Assembly (NCBI GenBank): GCA_900617975.1
Contig: UZAE01012571.1
Location: 1 to 19,136, forward strand
Direction of reading: 5' to 3'
From: Rodentolepis nana
Lineage: Eukaryota; Platyhelminthes; Cestoda; Cyclophyllidea; Hymenolepididae
DNA: 19,136 nucleotides
In this document: in pieces, positions 8,849 through 17,216 of the stretch
Layout of the letters: every line of letters starts with the position of its first letter
Position numbering within the stretch: the stretch's first letter is position 1
The notes under the pieces: generated by a model
Told to the model about the DNA's origin: nothing
Seen by the model: only the letters and a program-made list of their open reading frames with translations
Database searches by the model: none
Made by a program: the position numbers and the translations under genes

Positions 8849-10193
8849 AATAAGTGATTGTATTAAACTGTATTATTAGAAAAGTTAGAAATAATTGATT
8901 GACCGGAGTGGGTCATTTCAATAACTATTAATTGATTCATGCAGTTTGACCCTATTGTGCTAATTATACGCCCAACATAAACAAGCGAATGTAAATTTAT
9001 ACCCACCTCTAGAAGCTTCTCTCCTACTTAAATGTAAATCGACTGCAAGGAACTAATTGGGTATTTTTGTATAATTATCTCCCTTTTTCTGTGTTATTTC
9101 ACTAGCGCCTAATTCTAGTTTGACGTTACTTGTACCAAATTTCACCAAACTTACTGGATCATGAGAAATAATTGTGCCAGCGCCAACTATTGGGCCATCT
9201 ATAGAGAATGGCGTTTTGTATCTTCTTACACAGGGATATGTATGATAGGTTTCGGCGGGTATCGCATTCTATGAAGCAAAAAGGCGAAAAAAATAGTTAA
9301 AAGATTTAAATAGCCATAGCCTGAGTATTTTCTTCCATTAAATAGCCTCAAAGTTAAAAACGACAATGCAAAATAGGAGTGGAAGGCAATCTTTGAGGGA
9401 AGATTTATTAGTCACATTTTAGAACGCGATGCAAAAAATGTGAGCACTGAAGTTAAGTTGACATCAAACTAGCGAACTGATTACTGAATCTAGTAATCTA
9501 ATTTGCTTAATTTATGGGCGGTGCTTTCTATTATTGACTATTTTACGCGTCCGTTGTGATATTTAAATTTGCAGCAGCAAATAACATAATCGACTATTCG
9601 AATGAATGCAATTAAAAGTTTTAAGAGTAATTAACGGGAGGTTCTGAGGCCAGGTCATGTCGTGTCAGTAACATTAACCCCTTGTGCAACCGGAAATGAT
9701 ACAATAATTACTCAGAGTAGTGAAAACAAACAAAAGGAATCATGATATTATCAATTGCATCAGCTGGATTGCTTACCTTACTTTCTATCCATTTCACTAT
9801 TACATGGAAAAATAATATCCCTTCAATACAAAACTTTAAACAATTAATGAAATATGCGTGGTATTAAAACTGATATCCAAAATCACAAATTATTCTCCAG
9901 CTTGTGCATGCAAAATAACTCACCTCAGTTTACGGTAATACCCTTATTTCGAAATTCCAAATATATTATTTATTTAATTACTTGAATTCTAATACTCGGC
10001 GAGGAAAGTTCTGAGTTTATATCTAATATGCAGTGAACATACATATAGGCAAGATAAAGGCTCCACGCAAATTGGGGTAGAGTGAAACAAGAAACGCCTA
10101 ACCCTTAAAAATACATACCTATAGAAATTGGCAATAGGCGAGTTTCTACTGAAAATAACCGATGGACACCTAGTGACATATTGCAATCCTTAC
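8849..10193. other. AT-rich stretch downstream of the C11orf54-like exons
   Basis: This is where the missing 3' exons of the - strand C11orf54-like gene would be expected. I searched it for the family's C-terminal motifs (Trp-Leu-x-Phe-Tyr, Gly-Glu-Gly-Gly-His-Tyr-His) on the - strand and saw none. TTTATT at about 9967 (AATAAA on -) is a possible poly(A) signal. Confidence 0.4.
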
Positions 10194-10436
10194 CAGAAGA
10201 GAGACTTGGGCACTGCTATCATTCAAGAAGAATACGCCGCCAACTCCCATGGGTAGTTCTTCACCCTTGTATTTTTCGTATAGAGCACTTTGAATCATGT
10301 CGAAGATATTCTGGCCACCGTTACGACCTTTCGCTTCTATTTGAATAACTCTTCCAGGTTTCGCCTCTGTCACGAAAAATTGACCCATCGTTGCAATGTA
10401 AGAATTTGAGGCACTTCGAAATTCGGGTTCTTCTTC
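10194..10436 (-). CDS. C11orf54: C11orf54-like exon (PGRVIQIEAK to MGVGGVFF block)
   Basis: Acceptor gtcaattttag; donor gtaagg. Its 81 codons include SYIATMGQFFVTEAKPGRV and the Gly-rich MGVGGVFFLND strand. This is the last exon I can identify. Confidence 0.9.
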
Positions 10437-13400
10437 CTAAAATTGACAAAAAATAGAGCACTAATCAGAAATTTACATAAAATTTTCTCAATTTTCTCTA
10501 TTTTTTAAACAAGTGAAAATTTCACATATTTTTTTCATAAAAATTGTTACCTCTTTATCTGCAAAACCCACAAGAGAATTGTTACTTTCTAACCCACGAG
10601 ACGTAAAGGTAATATCTGCAGCAACCTAGTTTAAAGCATAATTAATGCCACTAGTCATTGTACTTACTTCACAGGGCCTATTGTAAGTTTGGAATGGTCC
10701 AAGACCTCCCCCTACTATCATTCCTTGGATTTGCTTCGATGCTTGTGCGGTGTGCATCAAATCATAGATCTGAAATTGAATTTTGTATTTTAACAAAGAT
10801 ATGTACTCTATTAGGGTCTGCTGTGGGTAACAAATAGTCTAGGCTTCCCAAAGAAGCGATTGTTGAATCACCGCTGATACCTTATAAAATCGTAATAAAT
10901 GTTTAAATATGCAAACCTGATCGACTAAAATTAAAAGGTCTTCGACACAAATTTGGGCAGTCTATAATTTTAGCCTTAAATAGGCTAAAGAAAGGAGATA
11001 AATGGCTTTCAATGGCTAAAAATTGAGGCGATTATTAATATATTCTCAAATACTGCTGCAGACTTCGTAAAGCATTCGGTTGGCCATAATATATTATTAA
11101 TGTCTTATAATTAAGCGTTTGTTGTTTATTTACTAATAGGGACCCCTAGTTCCTTGTGGAAATACTACCACAAATTTGTAATCTGATACCGCGAATATTT
11201 AAAATAAGCCTCTTATAAGGTCATCAAAATCTACATATATAAATGGATCGAAAATTAACTTTACGGTTATATATACTTTTTCGAATATTTAATAAAAATA
11301 GTGAGATATGAATAAATCGGTATGCATTAACGACCTTTTCATAGAAAATAGCTCTATAAACGTTAAGAATTAGCAGCAACAATTTTTTAATATTCGTAAA
11401 ACTTATAAAAAAATCGAAGTTACATGTGTCTTTATGAAATGATATATCAAAAAACCTATGAAATTCATGTCTGAAATATATATATATATATTGAATTCGT
11501 ATTATGTATCAATTATGTATGATTGTTTAAGAGGTGTTTTCATATATTTTCCATCTATATTTGATACTCTTTATGATACCATTGCGTGTTATCACTTTTC
11601 AATGAATCAATATTAGTTAATAACAAAATTAATGTGTTTTTCATGCTTGGTATCGAATCAAAATGCGAAATGTTACAGTTATAATTAAAATTTTTGTTTT
11701 TATTTCAATTAATATATTCTATTTATAGAATAAAATTATAAATGAACACATTTAAATATACATATCATTAATACACTTCTTATCCTATTATAACTCCATA
11801 CAATCCGTATAAATAGGAGGAAATAATTGATATATGATATACTCTTTATAATTACTTAATCAATGACTAGAAAAACCTTTATGTAATAAATATCATGGCC
11901 GGCAACCGTTTAGCATTGATTCAGTCAATTATTTTGGTCCAATATTTGTTATTATTCGAGATCCTTTGCAGATATTTTAAATACTCTGATTAAAATAGTT
12001 TGTACTTTTGGTTATCAACACGATCCCACTTGATTAAGTCAGCTATAACTTGGCCCAAAATCCTGGACAAAATTGCACTAAATTTCGTTTATTATCTCCT
12101 ACTTTATCCAATGGAGAAAATAAACTAATTAAATTATTTATTGAAAAAACTGTTTTGTTCAAGAGTTCGCTAAATTTTATGGCTTTTTTAACGCCAATTT
12201 TCTAAAGGGTTAAAATAAATTATTTCCTAAATATACTCAAAATACTTTAACTACTCTTATTTTCGGGGATTTATGGAGCCCATTTATTAGCTTTCAGTTA
12301 AGCTATTTCGCTAATTATGGCAATGGAATAAATTCTTGATCTATTACGGAGCGGTATATTTCTCAATAGGGGTGTGTGATTGATTTACCTCCATGTGGTA
12401 CAACCTCAACAACGTATACTCATATGACGAAACAAGTCGACAGACTGGCAGTTGACCTCTGGCTTCAAACTACCATGACTCCGCTGTATGTCATGTTCGT
12501 CCACTTCCATAGTACTCATCTTACCCTTTTTCGGCCCTTGTATCTGTCTGTCTCTTTTACATTCGTGAATCACTTTTCTGTTCTTCTTTTTCTCAATTTG
12601 ATTTTCTTCCTCTCTATGAAGCCCGATGTCAGCTAAAGGGTTAATATTAACTATTAAAACGCACTATGTCACACTATGTCAAAAAGCCGCAGATATGTTT
12701 TAAATGCTTCAGAAAACTAAATGAGAAGTCGTTTGATTAAATCATGGGTTAGAGAGTGCTAAAAATCGCACTAAATTCTAAAAATATAATTACTTAAGAA
12801 CTTTAGACTTTGATTAGAGATAGCCTTTGTTAAAATTAATAATCTTTCTACAGACCCGCAAAATACAGAAGACGTCCACAAAGTAGATGGTCAAGAATTG
12901 AGTAAAAAGTAGAAAGAGAATTGGAAGTAAATATCAGCGCGGATAAAGTGAAAACGTAATTGTGATGAAAGAGAAAATCAAGATATGCTGCCTTGAGTTG
13001 ACTATTTTTTTGTCCTTTGTTAGTCTGTTGAGCAGTTCAACTAATGTGATAACTGTGAATTTACTTACCTAAAAGACTACATCGAAAGTGTGAACTGAGC
13101 AATCTAAGGTTGGTAATAATTTTGGAAGTGAATTTTAAAAGTTTTAACAAGCCTCTTCTCAACGAATTTATCCAATGCCTACAGAATTGTCGGTGAATAA
13201 ATAACAAAAAATATTTGGAATATGTGAAAAATCAGCTTTAATTTTTATTATCTTTTATTCAGACCGAATGTCCCTTCCTCTAAATCGTTTCATTATCCAC
13301 TTGATTAAAATTATTATGAAGCAAACTTGTTACTTAATAATACAAGCTTATAAGGAAGGATTTAGTAATCCTTCAAAATTGAAACACGTCAATGGATAAT

Positions 13401-14238
13401 TACATACTTAACAAATTTTCTTATTTGTATTAAATTGTAAAATTTGTGTAATTTGATGACCAATTCGAATGCAGATTCCAAAATTCCTGTTTAATTTTTT
13501 ATTAATCCCGGTAGATCAAAATCTTTGCACATTTATTGCGGGAACATACTTGAAGCCTGCCAATAAGTATAGAAGAAAGATTGTAGCGAATTGCTACGCT
13601 AGTAAAGCCTGACCGACTCAGAAATCTCTATGGCAGATTCTCCAACATCTAGCTAGACTCCCAGAACAAGCTAAGCTATAGCCCAGCTATAAGGGAAACA
13701 GACGTGTAGCACAGAATACGCTTATTCAGTACGTATATTGATAGCGAATTGTAATTTTGGCAAAGCGATTAGTTATCAATTAAATCTAGCATAATTTGCG
13801 TGAAAATTAATATCTAAATATCTCTGAGTAAGCAGGATTTCATTGGTCATTGATGAAGTGTCCCACAAGACGACTGAATAGAAGTGAGCGAAATAGGGAC
13901 TTCCATTGCCTTGGGCAAAATTTGATTCTATGTACGGTGTGGTTTTTTGAAGATGATGTCTATTACATGTGGTATTTGGTATATACACTTCATAAAATGT
14001 ATTCATTAATTGCTGAGTGTTGCTAGACTGCTAACTAACAGCGCATTTCTTAGGTGGTGTTCAACGACTCCCATTGAGCTCAAAGAACACACTTTTATGC
14101 TGATAACGTGGCTCTTTCTTGAAGTTTGGAAAGATCTGAAAATATTTCCTGCATCAAAGCAAAACGATGTCAATGTACTTTGTTTTAGGAAAGCAGCTAA
14201 ATTGTTGAGAAAAGAGGAAGAATTGAAAGTTACTAGCA
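10194..14238 (-). CDS. C11orf54: C11orf54/PTD012-like ester hydrolase (partial at both ends)
   Basis: The gene reads leftwards as 14238-14179 (probable), 11015-10917, 10880-10807, 10769-10668, 10625-10551 and 10436-10194. Recognisable family blocks appear in order: KIIDCPNL with RPFNF (human VVDCPDL, EPFTF), GISGDSTIASLG and YLLP (human GICGKTRIAEVG, YLLP), IYDLMHTA, then GGGLGPFQT (human GAGAGPFQT), and FVTEAKPGRVIQIEAK plus MGVGGVFFL (human PGKVIEVKAK, MGGTF). Human C11orf54 is a zinc-dependent ester hydrolase whose metal is held by three C-terminal histidines. That region is not found here: the last exon ends SAQVSLL at donor gtaagg, and reading on stops after nine codons. The true initiator exon is also not identified. 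It is either a gene whose terminal exons diverged or lie elsewhere, or a truncated copy. Family assignment is firm; completeness is not. Confidence 0.88.
10551..10625 (-). CDS. C11orf54: C11orf54-like exon (25 codons, variable segment)
   Basis: Encodes VAADITFTSRGLESNNSLVG and five more residues. Lies between a 42-nt and a 114-nt intron, phase 0 on both sides. The matching part of human C11orf54 is also poorly conserved, so the assignment rests on splice sites and frame. Confidence 0.8.
10668..10769 (-). CDS. C11orf54: C11orf54-like exon (IYDL ... GGGLGPFQT)
   Basis: 34 codons, acceptor tttcag, donor gtaagt. Carries the YDL motif and GGGLGPFQTYN, corresponding to the family's GAGAGPFQT signature. 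Confidence 0.93.
10807..10880 (-). CDS. C11orf54: C11orf54-like exon (GISGDSTIASLG ... YLLP)
   Basis: 74 nt between introns of 36 nt (10881-10916) and 37 nt (10770-10806). Phase 1 joining at the 5' side gives SGISGDSTIASLGSLDYLLP, matching the human block ending YLLP. Confidence 0.93.
10917..11015 (-). CDS. C11orf54: C11orf54-like exon (KIIDCPNL ... RPFNF)
   Basis: Donor gtttgc. The acceptor is placed at caatttttag (exon from 11015), which keeps the helix HLSPFFSLF before KIIDCPNL and is in phase with the candidate upstream exon. An alternative acceptor, ctttctttag, would start the exon at 10984. Confidence 0.85.
11476..11491. repeat. (AT)8 microsatellite
   Basis: Alternating A/T for 16 bases inside the most AT-rich part of the window. 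Confidence 0.85.
12369..12665 (+). mobile_element. SINE-like retroposon copy D (diverged)
   Basis: Starts GGGGTGTGTGAT like copies C, E and F, and retains all main blocks (acctccatgtggta, cgtatactcatatg, cttcaaactaccatga, gaagcccgatgtcagc). It has more substitutions than the others and its 3' hairpin is damaged (tattaactatta). It has lost the tail, and no flanking direct repeat is evident, so it looks older. Confidence 0.85.
14179..14238 (-). CDS. C11orf54: Candidate N-terminal exon of the C11orf54-like gene
   Basis: Between acceptor gaatttag and donor gtacat the frame reads LVTFNSSSFLNNLAAFLKQ. This resembles the human N-terminal helix FHVPSLEELAGVMQK. Its phase-1 end fits the phase of the 11015-10917 exon. 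The similarity is short and the distance (3.1 kb) is large, so this is an inference. Confidence 0.45.
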
Positions 14239-14385
14239 CTAAATTCAAAGTACCTTACTCCATTTGATTATTGAATTTGCATTGAAATTAGTTACTAAAC
14301 GATTGAAAGATAATTTTTTATAATTTGTCACACGGATTACTTAACATATTTTCATCTTAGAAATCGTGTTTAACCAGGCGTTCAA

Positions 14386-14817
14386 TTATGAAGTAGATAA
14401 TTGACATTTTACCGTGTTTATTTTCTCCTTAACGTTGAGGGAATTACGATTTTTGATATAATAAATCAATTGGGGACACTTATCACTTTTCCCAACTAAT
14501 TCAATTAATTGATCTAAGTTATTACCGTCAACGAGTAAACCTAAAGAAAGCGCCACTGTATTGATATAGTTGTAAAATACTGAGATAATACGATTGTGTT
14601 TTCTTATTATTTCCAATGAAACCGAAAGTGCAGTAGTGCATCGGAATGGCATCAAAATGAAATGAGATGCATTTAATGAATACCCAAGAAGGATAATGGC
14701 ACAAAATCCATCATCACCGCATAAGTCATAAATGAGAAGGACACAGTGACCTCCACCGAAAGAGATGAATTTAGTGTAACCTTGCGTTTGAGGACAATTC
14801 GAATAAATGTAGCAGCG
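14386..14817 (-). CDS. Unrecognised 144-codon open frame, possible terminal exon
   Basis: On the - strand an uninterrupted frame follows the acceptor-like tttaaatacag and runs 143 residues to a TAA. It starts RCYIYSNCPQTQGYTKF and includes a hydrophobic, Cys-rich first half (FGGGHCVLLIYDLCGDDG onward) and a polar C-terminus (LIELVGKSDKCPQLIYYIK). The only in-frame ATG is near 14652, so it would have to be a downstream exon. It lies about 150 bp upstream of the C11orf54-like candidate exon on the same strand. No family is recognised. Its length is unlikely, but not impossible, by chance at this AT content. Confidence 0.35.
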   Translation of the reverse strand, partial: RCYIYSNCPQTQGYTKFISFGGGHCVLLIYDLCGDDGFCAIILLGYSLNASHFILMPFRCTTALSVSLEIIRKHNRIISVFYNYINTVALSLGLLVDGNNLDQLIELVGKSDKCPQLIYYIKNRNSLNVKEKINTVKCQLSTS

Positions 14818-15125
14818 CTGTATTTAAATATACCATTATACTTAAGTTAATTGTACCATTTAAGTTCATCTGGCATTCATAAAATTTTAATTTGCAGTAA
14901 ATTTGCTGAACTTTTAGTTGATTCCACACGAATTAGCACTTGGCTAACCCTTAATAAACCACTAGGTACAAACGCAGACAGGGTCAACTAGCATAAGTCG
15001 TGTCACGAAAATTAGTTCGACTACGTCTGAGATGGTGAGAACCCAGAAAGAAGGGGATGGCGAGAGCTCAGTGCAACTCAAAATTGTCAATATTTGTAGT
15101 CATTAAATACAATCAAAACTACACT
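14818..15125. other. Stretch without a recognised feature
   Basis: AT-rich sequence between the unrecognised - strand frame and retroposon copy E. I see no exon, RNA gene or repeat copy. Confidence 0.4.
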
Positions 15126-15141
15126 ACGTTGTACGAATATT
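15126..15141. repeat. Target-site duplication of copy E, left
   Basis: acgttgtacgaatatt, identical to 15470-15485. Confidence 0.93.
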
Positions 15142-15469
15142 TATTTATTTATGTCAAATGGCAGGCGTTTTGATAGTTATCATTAGCCCTGGAGTTGAAT
15201 TCGGAGCTTCACAGAGAGAAGAAGGAACATCAAAGTGGCAAAAAGTCGAGAGGGGGAACAGAAGAATGATTCACAGAGGTTAAAGAGACAGACAGACACA
15301 AAGGCATAAAAAAGGTAAGATGAGTACTGTGGAAGGGGTCGAATATGACAAATAGTCGGGCCATAGTAGTTTGAAGTCAGAAGTCAACTGCCGATCAATA
15401 GACATTTTTGTCGTATAAGTATACGTTGCCCAGGGTGCACCACGTGGAGGTAAGTCTATTTCGCACCCC
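15142..15469 (-). mobile_element. SINE-like retroposon copy E with perfect 16-bp TSD
   Basis: A near-complete 328-bp copy in minus orientation. Read on -, it starts GGGGTGCGAAATAGACTTACC and ends gacataaataaataa. It is flanked by perfect 16-bp direct repeats acgttgtacgaatatt at 15126-15141 and 15470-15485. Hairpin at 15189-15163 is intact (TGAT-AACT-ATCA). This copy best defines the unit's boundaries. Short open frames on - (15471-15280) are repeat translation. Confidence 0.93.
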
Positions 15470-15485
15470 ACGTTGTACGAATATT
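15470..15485. repeat. Target-site duplication of copy E, right
   Basis: acgttgtacgaatatt, identical to 15126-15141. Confidence 0.93.
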
Positions 15486-15805
15486 GATCACTAATTTATT
15501 TGAAGGGGGTGAAGTAAGTGAGAGAGGGGGGAGGGCTGCTAATGCAATCAAATAAGTTTGTTTTAATCTGCTAAGGTTATTGCTGAATTGTAAAGCACCA
15601 AAAGCACTTTTGTTAAAAGGGTGGTTCTCAGGTTTTCTAATTCTAAAATGTACAATAGATCCTAAATAAATTTTGGTTGAATTCAACATCTCGATTTTTC
15701 CTGGTAAATAAACTTTTCAGGGTGAAGCGATGGTCACTTTGAAGCGGAGATGGCTATTCAGTTTGGTTATTAGCTTATCGAAGACTTGAAAAAATATTCT
15801 TATCT
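15486..15805. other. Stretch without a supportable gene
   Basis: Contains short open frames on both strands (for example - strand 15689-15456, which overlaps the repeat). None has a recognised motif or a strong splice context. Confidence 0.35.
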
Positions 15806-15975
15806 AACCTTTTCTCTGCCTTTATGTCTATCGGTCTCTTTTACATCTGTAATTCATTCCTCTATCCCCCTCTGGACTTTTTCTCACTTTGATGTTCCTC
15901 CCTTGTGTGAAGCCTGTAGTCAACTAAAGGGGTAATGATAGCTCCCAAAACGCCTGCCATTTGAAATAAATAAAT
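15806..15975 (+). mobile_element. SINE-like retroposon copy, 5'-truncated
   Basis: Only the 3' part of the element is present, from the 'ccttttctctgcctttatgtct' block through 'gtgtgaagcctgtagtcaac' to the tail gaaataaataaata. 5' truncation is what target-primed reverse transcription yields. The hairpin region is mutated (tgatagctccca). A weak direct repeat aatattct flanks it (about 15790 and just after the tail), but it overlaps the AT-rich tail. Confidence 0.85.
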
Positions 15976-16405
15976 ATTCTCAGTTGATGATTTAACCAAA
16001 GATCTCATTTCTTATGAAATGTCATTGCAAAGAAAAGGACTACTATTCGAGTTCATAAAAAATAAAAGCCCCACGATTTTGGTAGTGAAAGAAGGACTTT
16101 TGTATTTCAACAATTGAAGAAATTGAAGTGGATTTTGAAATTTGGATCTGTTGGCTGCGAAATCAACCAGCCATCCGTAATACAATCTGTGATTGGCGTC
16201 GCCGATTCCCCAAATTTTAATCAGCTGAAGGCATTACAAGATGGAGCACGAGGTAGGGACTGGAGTTTTTCAAAGAGAAGGGGTGTTTGGTAATACCTGT
16301 TAATAGTTACGCAAAATTCAGCTAACTTTTAGACTAAATTTTGAATACCAGATATTTTACCTAACTCAATGTAATCTGGCAGCATAGAGGCAATTGTTGT
16401 ACCCC
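15976..16405. other. Region with broken coding-like frames
   Basis: Short adjacent open frames on + (about 15980-16110, 16110-16220, 16080-16250) give protein-like but unrecognised text, and successive pieces sit in different frames. This may be a decayed gene into which the truncated retroposon inserted, or chance. Not called as a gene. Confidence 0.2.
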
Positions 16406-16419
16406 AATATATCGTAACT

Positions 16420-16804
16420 GGGGTGTGTGATAGACTTACCTCCACGTGGTGCACCCTGCAATAGACTTACCTCCACGTGGTGCACCCTGGGCAACGTATA
16501 TTCATACGGCAAAGTCTATTAACTGGTAGTTGACTTCTCCTATACGGCAAAAAAGTCTATTAACCGACAGTTGACTTCCCACTTTAAACTACAATGGATA
16601 AACAGTATGTCATATTCGACTGCTTCCACAGTAAATATCTCACCTTTTTTCCACCTTATCAACTTTTGTCTTTGAAACACTCTTCTGTTCCCTCTCTCGA
16701 CTCTTTTTCACCTTGATTTTCCCTCCCCTCTGTGAAGCCTGAAGCCAACTAAAGGGCTAATGATAATCATCAAAACGCCTGCCATGTGATATAATAATAA
16801 TAAT
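16420..16804 (+). mobile_element. SINE-like retroposon copy F with internal 5' duplication
   Basis: 385-bp copy beginning GGGGTGTGTGATAGAC and ending in an (ATA)n tail (gatataataataataataata). The 5' unit atagacttacctccacgtgg is duplicated in tandem, as is the catacggcaaa-gtctattaac block. Flanks aatatatcgtaact (16406-16419) and aatatatcagaact (16805-16818) match at 12 of 14 positions and look like an aged target-site duplication. Hairpin at 16754-16780 has loop AATC. Confidence 0.9.
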
Positions 16805-16818
16805 AATATATCAGAACT

Positions 16819-17216
16819 ATACCAGGAGTGACAGTATCGAAATTTTGAAAAAAAATAATCAGGGAACATTAAGTAAATACACAAAGCTAGACATATTCAT
16901 TTAAACTAACACGCCTTTACGGCCTCATTACCTCACATTAGCTGATATTGGTCGTGAAGCATAATTGTTCAATTAGTTGACCTTATAAAGTACCCCAATT
17001 TAAGGACAATTTCGAGTTTATCACAATGCCATTTAAGTTCACTTAAAAGCACATATTTATATAAACTTAACATATCTACTGGCGAATTAGCTATTTAGGC
17101 TATTCATTTTACAAAGAAAGAAGCTCGAAGACAGACGAATTCAACTTCTCTGCCTCCAACGCAATTCTCGAAAATAAATCAGGACTGAAAGGATAGAAAG
17201 GAAATTCTATAACTCA
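16819..17216 (+). other. 5' flank of the unidentified right-end gene
   Basis: AT-rich sequence between copy F and the ATG at 17217. It probably includes promoter and 5' UTR. An in-frame TAA at 17175 lies upstream of that ATG. No clear core promoter motif is seen. Confidence 0.3.

Larger units (their letters stand above)
11016..14178 (-). other. Large candidate intron of the C11orf54-like gene
   Basis: If the 14238-14179 exon is right, this is a 3.16-kb intron. It is extremely AT-rich around 11030-12350, includes an (AT)8 run near 11476-11491, and contains the diverged retroposon copy D. I see no other supportable gene in it. Confidence 0.4.

Noticed and set aside
9989..10186. Minus-strand 65-codon frame next to the C11orf54-like gene
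   Set aside because: Begins in the intron just past the last recognised exon, shows no similarity to the family's C-terminus and has no splice support.
12853..12910. Short coding-like text after ctttctacag (Arg-rich RRRPQSRWSRIE)
   Set aside because: Under 20 codons before a stop, with competing readings in the other frames; resemblance to retroelement ends is too slight to call.
13776..14006. Minus-strand 76-codon frame
   Set aside because: No motif, no splice context, and a length expected by chance at this base composition.
14010..14267. Plus-strand 85-codon frame that looks like a mitochondrial presequence
   Set aside because: It starts with TTG rather than ATG, such lengths are expected by chance here, and it is antisense to a better candidate C11orf54-like exon.
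15280..15471. Minus-strand 63-codon frame with a Cys-rich end
   Set aside because: Lies wholly within retroposon copy E and is not conserved as a frame in the other copies.
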